From the NCBI RefSeq assembly GCF_000426445.1, contig NZ_AUFJ01000012.1:248001-312000 (forward strand): a stretch of 64,000 nt of DNA, given 5' to 3'. A program made the position numbers and the translations under genes. Within the stretch, counting starts at the first letter, position 1. Each line of letters starts with the position of its first letter. The notes under the pieces were generated by a model. That model was not told the origin of the DNA, did no database searches, and saw only the letters and a program-made list of their open reading frames with translations. The stretch is from Brevibacterium album DSM 18261. GTDB taxonomy: Bacteria > Actinomycetota > Actinomycetes > Actinomycetales > Brevibacteriaceae. Shown here in pieces: positions 8,507 to 17,027 of this stretch.

Positions 8507-9265
8507 TCAGCCGGTGTGCCCTGACGCCTCCAGGTGCCCCTTCGCGGCGTCGCACAGATGGTTCAGCTCGTTCGCGACCGCCACGTGGGTGAAGCCCTCA
8601 CCCCGTCGCTGGGCGGCGATCTCGCCGCTCGCCGTGTGGATGACGACCGGCACGCCATGAGCGCGCCCGGCGGCGAGGATCCGCTGCAGGGCTCCTGCGA
8701 ACTCGTCCGCCACGGCGGGGTCGCCCAGGCCGTAGCCGCCGAGTCCGATCGTGAGGTCGTTGGGGCCGATGTAGAGGCCGTCGAGGCCCGGCGTCGCCGC
8801 GATCTCCTCCACGTTCTCCAGGCCCTCGCGCGTCTCGATCATGCACAGCGCGAAGGTCTTCCCGTTCACCTCCCCGAGGCTGCCCGTGAGGAAGGCCGAG
8901 GTCCGCGCGAGCCCGCGCGAGCGCACGCCCTGCGGCGGGTACTTCGCCGCGGCGACCACCGCCTCGGCCTGCGCCCGGTCATTCACAAGCGGCACGATGA
9001 CCCCGGCCGCTCCCATGTCCAGGGCCCGCCCGATGGTGCCGATCCCGCCCTCCGGCACGCGGACGACCGCCGGTGCGCCGCCGCACTCCACTGCCCGGAC
9101 CGCGTCCGGGAGGTCGTGCTCGGAGTAGGTGCCGTGCTGGCCGTCCAGCACGATGTAGTCATAGCCCAGCCCGGCGAGGCGTTCGAGCTGCAGAGGGCTC
9201 GCCGCCATCGCGAAGTAGCCGGTCGTGGGCTCGTCGCTGCGGAGGCGGGGGAGGAGGGTGTGCAT
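8507..9265 (-). CDS. HpcH/HpaI-type 2-keto-3-deoxy acid aldolase
   Basis: The 252-residue protein matches the HpcH/HpaI class II aldolase family: DGQHGTYSEHDL holds the catalytic His, VRVPEGG carries the Arg, and MIETREGLENVEEI plus GPNDLTIGLG supply the metal-ligand Glu and Asp region. These enzymes split 2-keto-3-deoxy sugar acids or related 4-hydroxy-2-keto acids into pyruvate and an aldehyde. The ATG at 9265 has an AAAGGAAA ribosome site. It follows tctA1 by 40 bases on the same strand, so import and aldol cleavage are probably one unit, with the divergent IlvD/Edd dehydratase (12577-14337) producing the keto-deoxy acid (inference). Confidence 0.88.
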   Translation of the reverse strand: MHTLLPRLRSDEPTTGYFAMAASPLQLERLAGLGYDYIVLDGQHGTYSEHDLPDAVRAVECGGAPAVVRVPEGGIGTIGRALDMGAAGVIVPLVNDRAQAEAVVAAAKYPPQGVRSRGLARTSAFLTGSLGEVNGKTFALCMIETREGLENVEEIAATPGLDGLYIGPNDLTIGLGGYGLGDPAVADEFAGALQRILAAGRAHGVPVVIHTASGEIAAQRRGEGFTHVAVANELNHLCDAAKGHLEASGHTG

Positions 9266-9305
9266 GGGTTTCCTTTCGCCGGGAGCGATCGTCCTGTTCA
9301 CGATC

Positions 9306-10847
9306 TCATGTTCGCGGAGTCTGAGCGGTGGGGTCGGTGACTGCAGAGAGTGGCGTCCTGCCGGTGCGTTTCCGCCACATCCTGAACCCGAGCATCCCCA
9401 GGAAGCCCAGGACGGCGACGACGAGCAGGGTTCCGGAGATCGGACGGGTGAGGAAACCGGTGGGATCACCGGCGAAGATCCGCATGGACTGGCGGAAGGC
9501 GGGTTCGAGGATTCCGCCCAGGATGAATGCGAGCACCATCGGACCGGGAGAGATGCCCGTCTTCTTCATGAGATAGCCCAGAGCGCCGAAGAACGCGAGG
9601 AAGACGATGTCCGTGGGCGACTGCCGCAGACTGAACACCCCCAGTACGGTGACCATCACGCAGATGGCCGCGAGGTACGCGGGATTGACGGACAGCACTC
9701 TGACGAAGACACCCACGAGGGGGATCGCCATGATCAGCAGCAGGATGTTCCCCACGTACATCGAGTTGATGACGCCCCAAAAGAGATCGGGATCGGTATC
9801 CACCAGGTTGGGGCCGGGAGTGATCCCCACGACGAGGAATGCGCCGAACAGCATCGCCATCGCCGGATTGGCGGGCAGCCCGAGGGTGAGCAGCGGGATG
9901 AATGAGGAGGACGCGGCCGCATTGTTCGCGGTCTCAGGGCCTGCAACACCCTCGACTGCGCCATGGCCGAACCGGGACTTGTCTCTGGCGACGCCCTTCT
10001 CGACCGCATAGGACACCAGCGAGGACAGGGTGGCCCCTCCGCCGGGCAGGAGACCGAGCAGGAAGCCCAGCGCTCCGCCCCGGGCGACGGCCGGGACCGC
10101 CTGGCGTACCTCGGAGGAGGTGGGGCGCAGCTGGGTGATGGGGATGGGCTTGCGCGCTGCCGTCGTACCCGCTGCCTCCTGGTTGTGGATGATCTCCGCG
10201 ATTCCGAAGACGCCCATAGCGATGAGCACGAAGCCGAAGCCGTCGATGAGCGTGAGCGTGCCGAAGGTGAAGCGGGCGTCGCCGGTGAGCTCGTCGCGTC
10301 CGACCGTGGCGAAGAGCAGGCCGAGAGCGGCAGCCGCCAGTGACTTGGGCACGCTGCTCGAGCCCACGGAGGAGACCAGGCCGATGCCGACCAATGTGAG
10401 CACGGCGAACTCGGGTGGGCCGAAGTCCACGGCGAAGCGGGCGACGACGGGGGCGAGGACGGTGAGGAAGATGAGGGACACGGTGCCGCCGATGAATGAG
10501 GCGACGGCGGCGAGCGTCAGCGCGACTCCCGCCCTCCCCTTCTGCGCCATGGGATAGCCGTCGAAGGTGACGACCACGCTCGAGGCCTCGCCGGGCAGGC
10601 GCAGGAGGACTGAGGTGATGGTGCCGCCGTAGATCGCTCCGTAGAAGATCCCGGCGAGCATGATGATCGCACCGGTGGGTTCGATCGAGTAGGTGACGGG
10701 CAGGAGGATGGCGATGGTGGCGGAGGGCCCCAGACCTGGCAGGACGCCGATGAACATGCCGATCGTGACGCCGATGAGGCAGAACAGGAGGTTCGCAGGC
10801 TCGACGGCGGTGGCGAAGCCGGCGAGCACGCTGTCGAGTGTGTTCAC
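9306..10847 (-). CDS. tctA: Tripartite tricarboxylate transporter, large permease TctA (system 1)
   Basis: The 513-residue membrane protein has the TctA hallmarks near the start (IGVLPGLGPSATIAILLP, then IIMLAGIFYGAIYGG) and the second glycine-rich block GFLLGLLPGGGATLSS in the middle, with about 12 helices. TctA forms the proton- or sodium-driven channel that accepts a carboxylate from the binding protein TctC. The start is GTG with AGGA eight bases upstream. It is the third gene of tctC-tctB-tctA and is followed by the aldolase gene, so a sugar acid is a likely cargo (inference). Confidence 0.93.
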   Translation of the reverse strand: MNTLDSVLAGFATAVEPANLLFCLIGVTIGMFIGVLPGLGPSATIAILLPVTYSIEPTGAIIMLAGIFYGAIYGGTITSVLLRLPGEASSVVVTFDGYPMAQKGRAGVALTLAAVASFIGGTVSLIFLTVLAPVVARFAVDFGPPEFAVLTLVGIGLVSSVGSSSVPKSLAAAALGLLFATVGRDELTGDARFTFGTLTLIDGFGFVLIAMGVFGIAEIIHNQEAAGTTAARKPIPITQLRPTSSEVRQAVPAVARGGALGFLLGLLPGGGATLSSLVSYAVEKGVARDKSRFGHGAVEGVAGPETANNAAASSSFIPLLTLGLPANPAMAMLFGAFLVVGITPGPNLVDTDPDLFWGVINSMYVGNILLLIMAIPLVGVFVRVLSVNPAYLAAICVMVTVLGVFSLRQSPTDIVFLAFFGALGYLMKKTGISPGPMVLAFILGGILEPAFRQSMRIFAGDPTGFLTRPISGTLLVVAVLGFLGMLGFRMWRKRTGRTPLSAVTDPTAQTPRT

Positions 10848-10875
10848 TGCAATCAGTCCTGAGCGGGATCGGGCA

Positions 10876-11391
10876 TCAGACGATGCGGGGGATGGGCACG
10901 GCGAGGGCGACGACGAAGATGAGGTAGAGGATCAGCACGATGAGCAGGGAGCCGATGAGGCTCGAGCGCCATGACTGTCTGCCGAGGCCTCGCAGCCAGA
11001 AGACCAAGAGGGCGAGTGAGGCGATCTCGAAGCCCACGAGCGGGAGCACGAGGCCGTAGGCGGCGATGGAGGCGAGTCCCAGCAGCGGGCCCCGGGTCGC
11101 CGAACCGAAGCTCTCGACATCGGCGATGTGTCTGCGGGCCCGTACGCCTACGGCGGTTCCCGTGCCGGCGAGGACGACTCCCAGCAGCAGCGGCCAGCTC
11201 CCCGCACCGGGGTCTGCGAGCGAGCCCACTCCCATGCGGAGCGCACCCACGACGGCCAGGACACCGGTGAGAGTGAGGACCGCCCCGACGATCCGGTTCG
11301 TCCTCACGGCCTGAGCGGAGCCGAAGGGGGCCGTCGTGTCCTCGGGAGCAGGCCTCCGGGTCGCGGCCTCCGAGTGCTCTCCGGTGTCCAT
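10876..11391 (-). CDS. tctB: Tripartite tricarboxylate transporter, small permease TctB (system 1)
   Basis: 171 residues with four predicted membrane helices after a polar N-terminal tail of about 30 residues. The typical TctB feature is the DPGAGSWPLLLGVVL segment between the first two helices. TctB is the poorly conserved small membrane subunit that pairs with TctA. Its ATG overlaps the TGA of tctC1 by one base (TGATG), with AGGAAG seven bases upstream inside tctC1, so it is translationally coupled. Confidence 0.88.
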   Translation of the reverse strand: MDTGEHSEAATRRPAPEDTTAPFGSAQAVRTNRIVGAVLTLTGVLAVVGALRMGVGSLADPGAGSWPLLLGVVLAGTGTAVGVRARRHIADVESFGSATRGPLLGLASIAAYGLVLPLVGFEIASLALLVFWLRGLGRQSWRSSLIGSLLIVLILYLIFVVALAVPIPRIV

Positions 11392-12398
11392 CAGCTGCTT
11401 CCTCTCAGGTCGATCCCGTATTCCTCCAGCTGCTGTCCGTAGCGGTCTCGGGAGGTCTCGACGAGCGACCGGATCTCCTCATCGGGGTAGACGTCCGGCA
11501 GCACGACCAGCTGCTCACAGAGTTCGAGGAACCTGTCGCTGCGCGCCGCCGCGGTGAATGCCTCGACGAGGACGTCGAGATTGTCCTGCGGGACTCCCGG
11601 CGGAGTGCAGACGAGCCGGTACTGGGAGACCACGGCCTCGACCCCCTGCTCGAGCGCGGTGGGCGCATCCGGCAGACGGGGGTTGCGCTCCTCGGAGAAG
11701 ACTGCGAGGGGCGTGAGTTCGCCGGAGCTGACGTACTCGAAGGCGGCGGAGAACTGGACGCTGGCCACATCGACCTGGCTGCCCAGGATGGCCGTGATCG
11801 CGGGGGCATCACCGCCGAAGGGGATGTCCGCCCCTTCGATGCCGGTGCCGGAGAAGAGCAGTGCCGCCGCGAACTGGGCTCCGCTCCCGTGCCCGGTGGT
11901 GCCGTAGCTGACAGAGCGGTCGAGCCGGGTCAGGTCGGAGACGTCTCCGATGCCGCTGGAGGGGTGGGCCACGAGCACGTAGTCGTCGCGGGTGGTTCCG
12001 AGCACGAGGCCGAGCTCGTCTAGGTGGACCGCTTCCCGCTCCGGCACGGCGAAGGGGGTGATCATCACCGTCGAGGCATTCACGATGCCGATGAAGTGTC
12101 CGTCCGCAGGCGCTCGCGTGAGCTCGCTCGCGGCCAGAGCGCCGTTCGCCCCCGGTTTGTTGACGACGGGCATCGCCCGGCCCAGTTCCTCCGTGGCGAC
12201 CTCGACGAGGCCGCGGCCCAGGAGATCCGTGCTCCCTCCGGGTTCGAATCCGATGCTCGTCTCGATGTTCCGTGCTGGGAACCGGTCTCCCGCGCCGAGC
12301 ATCCCCGATGTGCTGACCAGCCCGCAGCCCGACAGCAGCGTCACGGCTCCTGCGGCGGCGCCTCCGCGGAGAAGCCGTCGTCTGGATAGAACCTCCAT
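11391..12398 (-). CDS. tctC: Tripartite tricarboxylate transporter binding lipoprotein TctC (system 1)
   Basis: The 335-residue extracytoplasmic receptor starts with a signal peptide that contains both a twin-arginine-like SRRRLLRG and a lipobox LLSGC, so it may be a Tat-exported lipoprotein. Typical TctC segments follow: IGFEPGGSTDLLGR (carboxylate-binding loop), VNKPGANGALA and YGTTGHGSGAQFAA. The ATG at 12398 is chosen because GGGAG lies five bases upstream; the open frame extends far further but without signal-like sequence. It is the first gene of the tct1-aldolase unit, divergent from the IlvD/Edd dehydratase gene. Confidence 0.92.
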   Translation of the reverse strand: MEVLSRRRLLRGGAAAGAVTLLSGCGLVSTSGMLGAGDRFPARNIETSIGFEPGGSTDLLGRGLVEVATEELGRAMPVVNKPGANGALAASELTRAPADGHFIGIVNASTVMITPFAVPEREAVHLDELGLVLGTTRDDYVLVAHPSSGIGDVSDLTRLDRSVSYGTTGHGSGAQFAAALLFSGTGIEGADIPFGGDAPAITAILGSQVDVASVQFSAAFEYVSSGELTPLAVFSEERNPRLPDAPTALEQGVEAVVSQYRLVCTPPGVPQDNLDVLVEAFTAAARSDRFLELCEQLVVLPDVYPDEEIRSLVETSRDRYGQQLEEYGIDLRGSS

Positions 12399-12486
12399 GC
12401 CCACTCCCTCGTGGTCCCGCATCCTCGCGGTCACATGTCCCTGTGGCTTTCCGCTCTCAGAGTAGGTTCGGGTGAGGAGGCGCTCC

Positions 12487-12501
12487 ATGCGCAGTGCGCA
12501 T
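12487..12501. promoter_or_regulatory. LysR-type box ATGC-N7-GCAT between tct1 and the dehydratase
   Basis: ATGCGCAGTGCGCAT is a 15-bp palindrome with the T-N11-A form bound by LysR-type regulators. It lies midway between the divergent tctC1 (88 bases away) and IlvD/Edd (75 bases) starts. The LysR protein at 14458-15390, directly after the dehydratase gene, is the likely binder. Boxes with the same ATGC-N7-GCAT frame occur at 39257-39271 and 42878-42892. Confidence 0.5.
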
Positions 12502-12576
12502 AGGGCCATTCCCCTTCTCTTGTGCTCGCGGAGCCGCCGCGTCCGATCATGAGCTTGGACCGATCGGCGGAACGAC

Positions 12577-14337
12577 GTGAGGACGGTGGGACATCCCGTG
12601 GATACGTGTGCCGAGGGCGAATTGCGTTCGCCCGGCGAACTGCGGAGTGCGCGCTGGCTGGGGCGCAGAGATCTCAAGACTTTCGGGCATCTCTCGCGGC
12701 TGAAGCAGATGGGATATGCGGAGGAGGACTTCGAGGGCAGGCCCGTCATCGCGGTGGTGAACACCTGGAGCGACATCAATCCCTGCCACACCCACTTCCG
12801 TGAGCGTGTGCAGGACGTGAAGCGCGGTGTGCTGCAGGCGGGCGGCTTCCCCCTCGAACTGCCAGCGCTCGCCCTCGCGGAGAACTTCCAGAAGCCGTCG
12901 ACGATGATGTACCGCAATCTGCTGGCGATGGAGACTGAGGAGCTTCTCCGCTCCTACCCGGTCGACGGTGTCGTGCTCATGGGCGGCTGCGACAAGACGA
13001 CGCCGGGTCTGCTCATGGGAGCTGCCAGCATGGACCTTCCCGCTGTCTTCCTGCCGGCGGGGCCGATGATGCGCGGATGCTGGAGAGGGCAGACGCTCGG
13101 GAGCGGATCCGATGCCTGGAAACACTGGGACGAGTACCGGGCGGGGAACATCGGCGAGTGCGAGCTGAAAGCAGTCGAGGGCGGCATCGCCCGCACGCCG
13201 GGGCACTGCATGACGATGGGCACGGCCTCGACGATGACCGCCGTGGCCGAGGCGATGGGCTTCTCGCTGCCCGGGGCCTCGTCCATCCCGGCGGTCATGG
13301 CGGAGCACGGCCGCATGGCCGCTGCGTGCGGCCGCACCGTCGTCACCGCTGTCGCAGCCGGCCGCAGGCCGTCGGCGATCCTCGGTGCGGACTCGGTGCA
13401 CAACGGCGTGGTCACCGCTCTGGCTCTGGGAGGTTCGACCAACGCGGTCATCCACGTCATCGCGATGGCGCGCCGGGTCGGGATCCCGGTGGGGGCGGAG
13501 GTCTTCGAGGAGCTCGCGGAACGGGTTCCGCTGCTGGCGGACGTCCGCCCAGCCGGAACGCACCTCATGGAGGACTTCTACGACGCGGGGGGCCTGCCTG
13601 CGCTTCTCGAATCCCTGCGCGATCTTCTGCGCCCGGATGCCCCCACGGTCAACGGCCGGACACTGGGTGAGAACATCGCCGGCGCCCGGGTGCACCTGCC
13701 CGCAGTCATCCGTCCGCGCGAGGAACCGGTCTCCACCGTGCCGGCTCTGCGGGTGCTCCGCGGCAATCTCTGTCCGGACGGGGCTCTCATCAAGCCCTCT
13801 GCGATGGATCCCGGCAAGATGCGGCACACCGGCAGGGCGCTCGTCTTCGACGACTACACCGAGCTCAAGCGGAGCATCGACGATCCTGCCACCGAGGTCG
13901 ACGAGGACACCGTGCTGGTGCTGCGCGGTGCAGGTCCCGTGGGCGGTCCCGGCATGCCCGAGTGGGGCATGCTGCCCCTGCCCAAGCGATTGCTCGAGAA
14001 AGGGGTCCGTGATCTGGTCCGGATCTCCGATGCGCGGATGTCGGGGACGAGCTACGGCACCTGTGTGCTCCACGTCGCTCCCGAGTCCGCGGTGGGCGGA
14101 CCGCTCGCGGCTCTGCGGACCCGTGATCTCGTGGATCTCGACGTGCGTGCGGGGACACTCGACGCGCGGGTGCCCGCCGAGGAGTGGGAAGGCAGGCTGG
14201 CGGAGGTGCGTGCGAAGCGCTTCGACGGTGATCGCGGCTACCTCCGGCTGTATCGCGCACACGTGGGCCAGGCCGATGCCGGCTGCGACTTCGACTTCCT
14301 CGCGGGTGTGGGCGGCCCGGAGCCGGAGATCCACTGA
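12577..14337 (+). CDS. IlvD/Edd family sugar-acid dehydratase
   Basis: This 586-residue enzyme has the three cysteines expected to hold an iron-sulfur cluster: NPCHTH (C70), GGCDKTTP (C138) and GHCMTMGTASTM (C211). The GHCMTMGTAST form is closer to arabinonate/xylonate/galactonate dehydratases than to dihydroxy-acid dehydratase of branched-chain amino acid synthesis. The reaction is loss of water from a sugar acid to give a 2-keto-3-deoxy acid. The frame opens at a GTG (12577); GTG 12598 is an alternative with GGTGGGA upstream. It is divergent from tctCBA1-aldolase, which would import the acid and cleave the product. The precise sugar acid is unknown. Confidence 0.88.
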   Translation: MRTVGHPVDTCAEGELRSPGELRSARWLGRRDLKTFGHLSRLKQMGYAEEDFEGRPVIAVVNTWSDINPCHTHFRERVQDVKRGVLQAGGFPLELPALALAENFQKPSTMMYRNLLAMETEELLRSYPVDGVVLMGGCDKTTPGLLMGAASMDLPAVFLPAGPMMRGCWRGQTLGSGSDAWKHWDEYRAGNIGECELKAVEGGIARTPGHCMTMGTASTMTAVAEAMGFSLPGASSIPAVMAEHGRMAAACGRTVVTAVAAGRRPSAILGADSVHNGVVTALALGGSTNAVIHVIAMARRVGIPVGAEVFEELAERVPLLADVRPAGTHLMEDFYDAGGLPALLESLRDLLRPDAPTVNGRTLGENIAGARVHLPAVIRPREEPVSTVPALRVLRGNLCPDGALIKPSAMDPGKMRHTGRALVFDDYTELKRSIDDPATEVDEDTVLVLRGAGPVGGPGMPEWGMLPLPKRLLEKGVRDLVRISDARMSGTSYGTCVLHVAPESAVGGPLAALRTRDLVDLDVRAGTLDARVPAEEWEGRLAEVRAKRFDGDRGYLRLYRAHVGQADAGCDFDFLAGVGGPEPEIH

Positions 14338-14457
14338 CGGAACGGCAGCGCCGCGGTCCTTCTGAGGGCGAGCGGCGGGCCCGGTGCCGCACTCAGCGGG
14401 GCTCGGCTGCGATACCATCGCACCCCAGCGGGGGCGGAGCGCGAAGGAGCGGTGCCA

Positions 14458-15390
14458 GTGGACCTGTCGATCGAGCAGATCGAGTCGTTCATCGCGGTGG
14501 CGGAGGAGGGCAGCGTGAGCCGGGCGGCGAGGCGGCTGGCGCTCACCCAGCCTCCGGTGAGCCGGAGGGTGCAGCACCTCGAGGGGAGGCTGGGGTGCCG
14601 TCTGTTCCGTCGTTCCAGCGAGGGCATGGTGCTGACCGCGGTGGGTGAGCAGTTCCTCCGCGACGCCTACCGGATCACCGCTCTCGTGGCCGAGTCGTTC
14701 GACCGGGCGCGCATGCAGGGCGGCGAGGCGAAGGGCGAGGTCGAGGTGGGCTTCACCTCGATCTCCACGTACGCCGTCATGCCCAAGCTGCTCAAGCTCA
14801 CCGCCGCATACACACCGGGACTGGACGTGCGCATCGCCGAGCGGATCTCACCACAGCAGATCGACCTCGTGAGCAGGGGGCGGCTCGACCTCGGCTTCGT
14901 GCGACCGCAGAGGCTGCCCTCCAATGTGCGCCGCCGTGTGGTGGAACGAGCCCCCGTGATCGCGCTCGTCCCCCGGCGGCACCCGCTCGCGGAGCAGCCA
15001 GGGCCCCTGACTCCGCAGGATCTGCTCGCGCTGCCGCTGGTGCGCTATGAGCACGGAGGCTCCCCGTTCCTCGCCCGGCTCCACGACTCCGTGTTCGCGG
15101 GTGCTGCTCCTCCTGCGCGGTTCGAGGTCTCCCAGACCCTGTCGGGCGCGGCGATCGTCGGGGAGGGGATCGCCGCGATGCTCGCTCCGGTCTCCGTGGC
15201 GAAGCTGGAGCTGCCGGGGCTGGCCTTCCGACGGATCACACTGCCGGCGAGCGCGGCCACGGTGCCCCTGTGGGCCGTGTACGGTGCGGAGGCGAAGTCG
15301 CCCCTCGTCGACGCGGTGCTTGCGATGTTCGACGAGCTGGCCGAGCAGCTTGCACGTGAGCACTCCGGCCTCATGAGCGCGATCGGCTGA
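14458..15390 (+). CDS. LysR family transcriptional regulator
   Basis: 310 residues with an N-terminal helix-turn-helix (SVSRAARRLALTQPPVSRRVQHLE, about 20-43) and a periplasmic-binding-like effector domain. AGGAG at 14445-14449 is eight bases from the GTG at 14458 but only two from the GTG at 14452, so 14458 is chosen. Because it follows the IlvD/Edd gene by 120 bases on the same strand and a T-N11-A box lies in the tct1/dehydratase divergent promoter, it probably controls those genes. Confidence 0.9.
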   Translation: MDLSIEQIESFIAVAEEGSVSRAARRLALTQPPVSRRVQHLEGRLGCRLFRRSSEGMVLTAVGEQFLRDAYRITALVAESFDRARMQGGEAKGEVEVGFTSISTYAVMPKLLKLTAAYTPGLDVRIAERISPQQIDLVSRGRLDLGFVRPQRLPSNVRRRVVERAPVIALVPRRHPLAEQPGPLTPQDLLALPLVRYEHGGSPFLARLHDSVFAGAAPPARFEVSQTLSGAAIVGEGIAAMLAPVSVAKLELPGLAFRRITLPASAATVPLWAVYGAEAKSPLVDAVLAMFDELAEQLAREHSGLMSAIG

Positions 15391-15427
15391 CAGCGCACTG
15401 TCGTCCGGCGCAGGGCTTCTGTACACT

Positions 15428-15449
15428 ATTAACTGAGCAATCAGTTAAT
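15428..15449. promoter_or_regulatory. Perfect palindromic operator of the TetR gene
   Basis: ATTAACTGA (15428-15436) and TCAGTTAAT (15441-15449) are perfect 9-bp arms around GCAA. The site lies between a TACACT -10-like hexamer (15422-15427) and the GGAGGGA ribosome site of the TetR gene, so a bound repressor would block transcription. This is the standard layout of TetR autoregulation, and the TetR protein at 15468 is the expected binder. Confidence 0.75.
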
Positions 15450-15467
15450 TAATGGAGGGAAGTGCTG

Positions 15468-16187
15468 ATGGCCAGGCCCGTCGACCCCGAGAGGGCGGCC
15501 CGCCGCCGCGAGGCGGTCGTCGCTGTTGCGGCGCAGATGTTCGCCGAGGGCGGGTACGAGCGCACGAGCGTCGCCCAGATCGCGCGCGCCGCGGGAGTGA
15601 GCGCGGGGACGGTCTTCTACCACTTCGGGGACAAGGCCGCGGTGTTCCGCGCGATCTTCGAGGCGGACCGACCCGCCGCGGAGGCCTCGGTCGCGAGGGC
15701 TGCGGGCGCACCTGATCCGCTCGCCGGGCTCCTCGCCTTCCTCGACGAGCAGGTCGCCGATGCGGGCAGTCCGTACGCGGCGGGCCTCGTCATCGAGCTG
15801 CTCCGGCGGGCGGGGGAGGACCCCCAGCTCCTCGAGGTGGTGGAGGGGACGGGTGCTCTCCTCCGCGAAGGGCTGGCCGCGCTGCTCGTCCGTGCGGCGG
15901 AGGAGGGGCGGATCGACACCCTCGGGGATCCCGAGGCCGCGGCGGCCTGGCTGCTGTCCATTGCCGATGCCGCCTTTCTCAACGGAGGCGAGGGGCGCGA
16001 TGTCTCCGCGGACATGCGGCGGACGGCGCTCGGGTATCTGAGGGCCGTCGAGCCTGCCCCCGAGGCCGGTGGCGGTGGGGAGGCAAGCCGTCGGGATTCG
16101 CCGGGCGGCCGGACGCCGGCAGGCGATTCGAGTGTGAGGAGCGATGCCGGGGTTCGCCTCGGCGAAGAGGGGAATGGAAATGTCTGA
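15468..16187 (+). CDS. TetR family transcriptional regulator
   Basis: The 239-residue protein has the TetR helix-turn-helix at its start (RTSVAQIARAAGVSAGTVFYHF, about 31-52) and a helical C-terminal domain that ends in a Gly/Ser/Arg-rich tail. The ATG at 15468 sits seven bases after GGAGGGA; the GTG at 15462 is too close. A perfect palindrome lies directly upstream. Its 3' end overlaps the start of the following membrane protein gene by 8 bases, so that gene is the probable regulated partner. Confidence 0.92.
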   Translation: MARPVDPERAARRREAVVAVAAQMFAEGGYERTSVAQIARAAGVSAGTVFYHFGDKAAVFRAIFEADRPAAEASVARAAGAPDPLAGLLAFLDEQVADAGSPYAAGLVIELLRRAGEDPQLLEVVEGTGALLREGLAALLVRAAEEGRIDTLGDPEAAAAWLLSIADAAFLNGGEGRDVSADMRRTALGYLRAVEPAPEAGGGGEASRRDSPGGRTPAGDSSVRSDAGVRLGEEGNGNV

Positions 16188-16872
16188 CGCGACGGTGGTG
16201 AAGCTGCCTGGCAGCTGGGTGACGGGATTCGCGCTGACGGGCGCGGCGGTGGGCCTCGGCGCGGCCTTCGTGGTGCGGCCGGTCCTGGGCTGGCTGCTGG
16301 GGCTGGTGGGCGACGCTCCCGCCCCTCTCCGGCTGGCCGCCCTGCTGCCGCTGCCGTGGGCGATCGGCGTGCTCACGCTCGCGGGCCTCGTGGGCGGATG
16401 GCTCATCGCCTCGATCTGGGGTGAGGGTCTGGGGGAGGTCGAGGTGCGCGCTGACGGCGTGGCGGTGCGGCGCAAGGGCGGGAACCGGTTCGTGCCGCGG
16501 GCGGGCATCGCCGAGGCCTATGCGGACAAGGACGAGCTGGTCCTTGCAGATCCGGAGGGTCGGGAGCTGCTGCGGACGCCCACGGACAGCATGCTGCATG
16601 CGCGCCTCGGCGCCGCCCTGACCGCGCAGGGGATCGCATGGCGGGGCGCCCGGGATCCGCGCGAGGCCGAGTACCGGGAGTGGGTGGAGGGCGACGGTGC
16701 GCTCGACCCCGAGGCCGAGAAGCTGCTCCGCACGCGCGCCTATGCCCTGCAGGACAAGCGGAAGGGCGCCGCCGCCGAGGCGCGCGAGGCTCTCCTGGGG
16801 AGGGGCGTCGTCGTCCGGGACAGGGACGGCGACCAGCAGTACCGGCGCGTCCCGCCGCCCGAGGGGGACTGA
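16180..16872 (+). CDS. YqeB-like two-helix membrane protein
   Basis: 230 residues: two membrane helices (about 14-36 and 55-80), then a cytoplasmic PH-like beta domain (GEVEVRADGVAVRRKGG) and a charged C-terminal helix region. This matches the overall plan of the YqeB family of unknown function. Two ATGs at 16174 and 16180 are possible; AGAGGGG lies seven bases from the second. It overlaps the TetR gene by 8 bases and is likely repressed by it. No enzymatic motif is visible. Confidence 0.7.
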   Translation: MSDATVVKLPGSWVTGFALTGAAVGLGAAFVVRPVLGWLLGLVGDAPAPLRLAALLPLPWAIGVLTLAGLVGGWLIASIWGEGLGEVEVRADGVAVRRKGGNRFVPRAGIAEAYADKDELVLADPEGRELLRTPTDSMLHARLGAALTAQGIAWRGARDPREAEYREWVEGDGALDPEAEKLLRTRAYALQDKRKGAAAEAREALLGRGVVVRDRDGDQQYRRVPPPEGD

Positions 16873-16936
16873 GCCCTCCCGCCCAGTTCCCGAGTCCGCA
16901 CTGTGGACCCCGCGTGGACGTGAACTGACTCATAGA

Positions 16937-16974
16937 TGTATACAAATACTCAGTATTCTCTGAATTGTATGCAA
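16937..16974. promoter_or_regulatory. Paired GntR-type boxes upstream of the peptide transporter operon
   Basis: TGTATACA (16937-16944) and TTGTATGCAA (16965-16974) are two near-identical palindromic boxes of the TTGTATACAA type used by FCD/VanR-like GntR regulators. Between them AATACTCAGTATT (16945-16957) is a further inverted repeat. The whole lies 54-91 bases before the binding-protein gene in a conspicuously AT-rich patch. The GntR regulator at the end of the same operon (24300) is the obvious binder, giving a feedback loop. Confidence 0.6.
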
Positions 16975-17027
16975 AAGCTGAGCGATGGACCGGAGCCGGT
17001 CGCTGAGCTCATGGGACAGGGGTCAGC

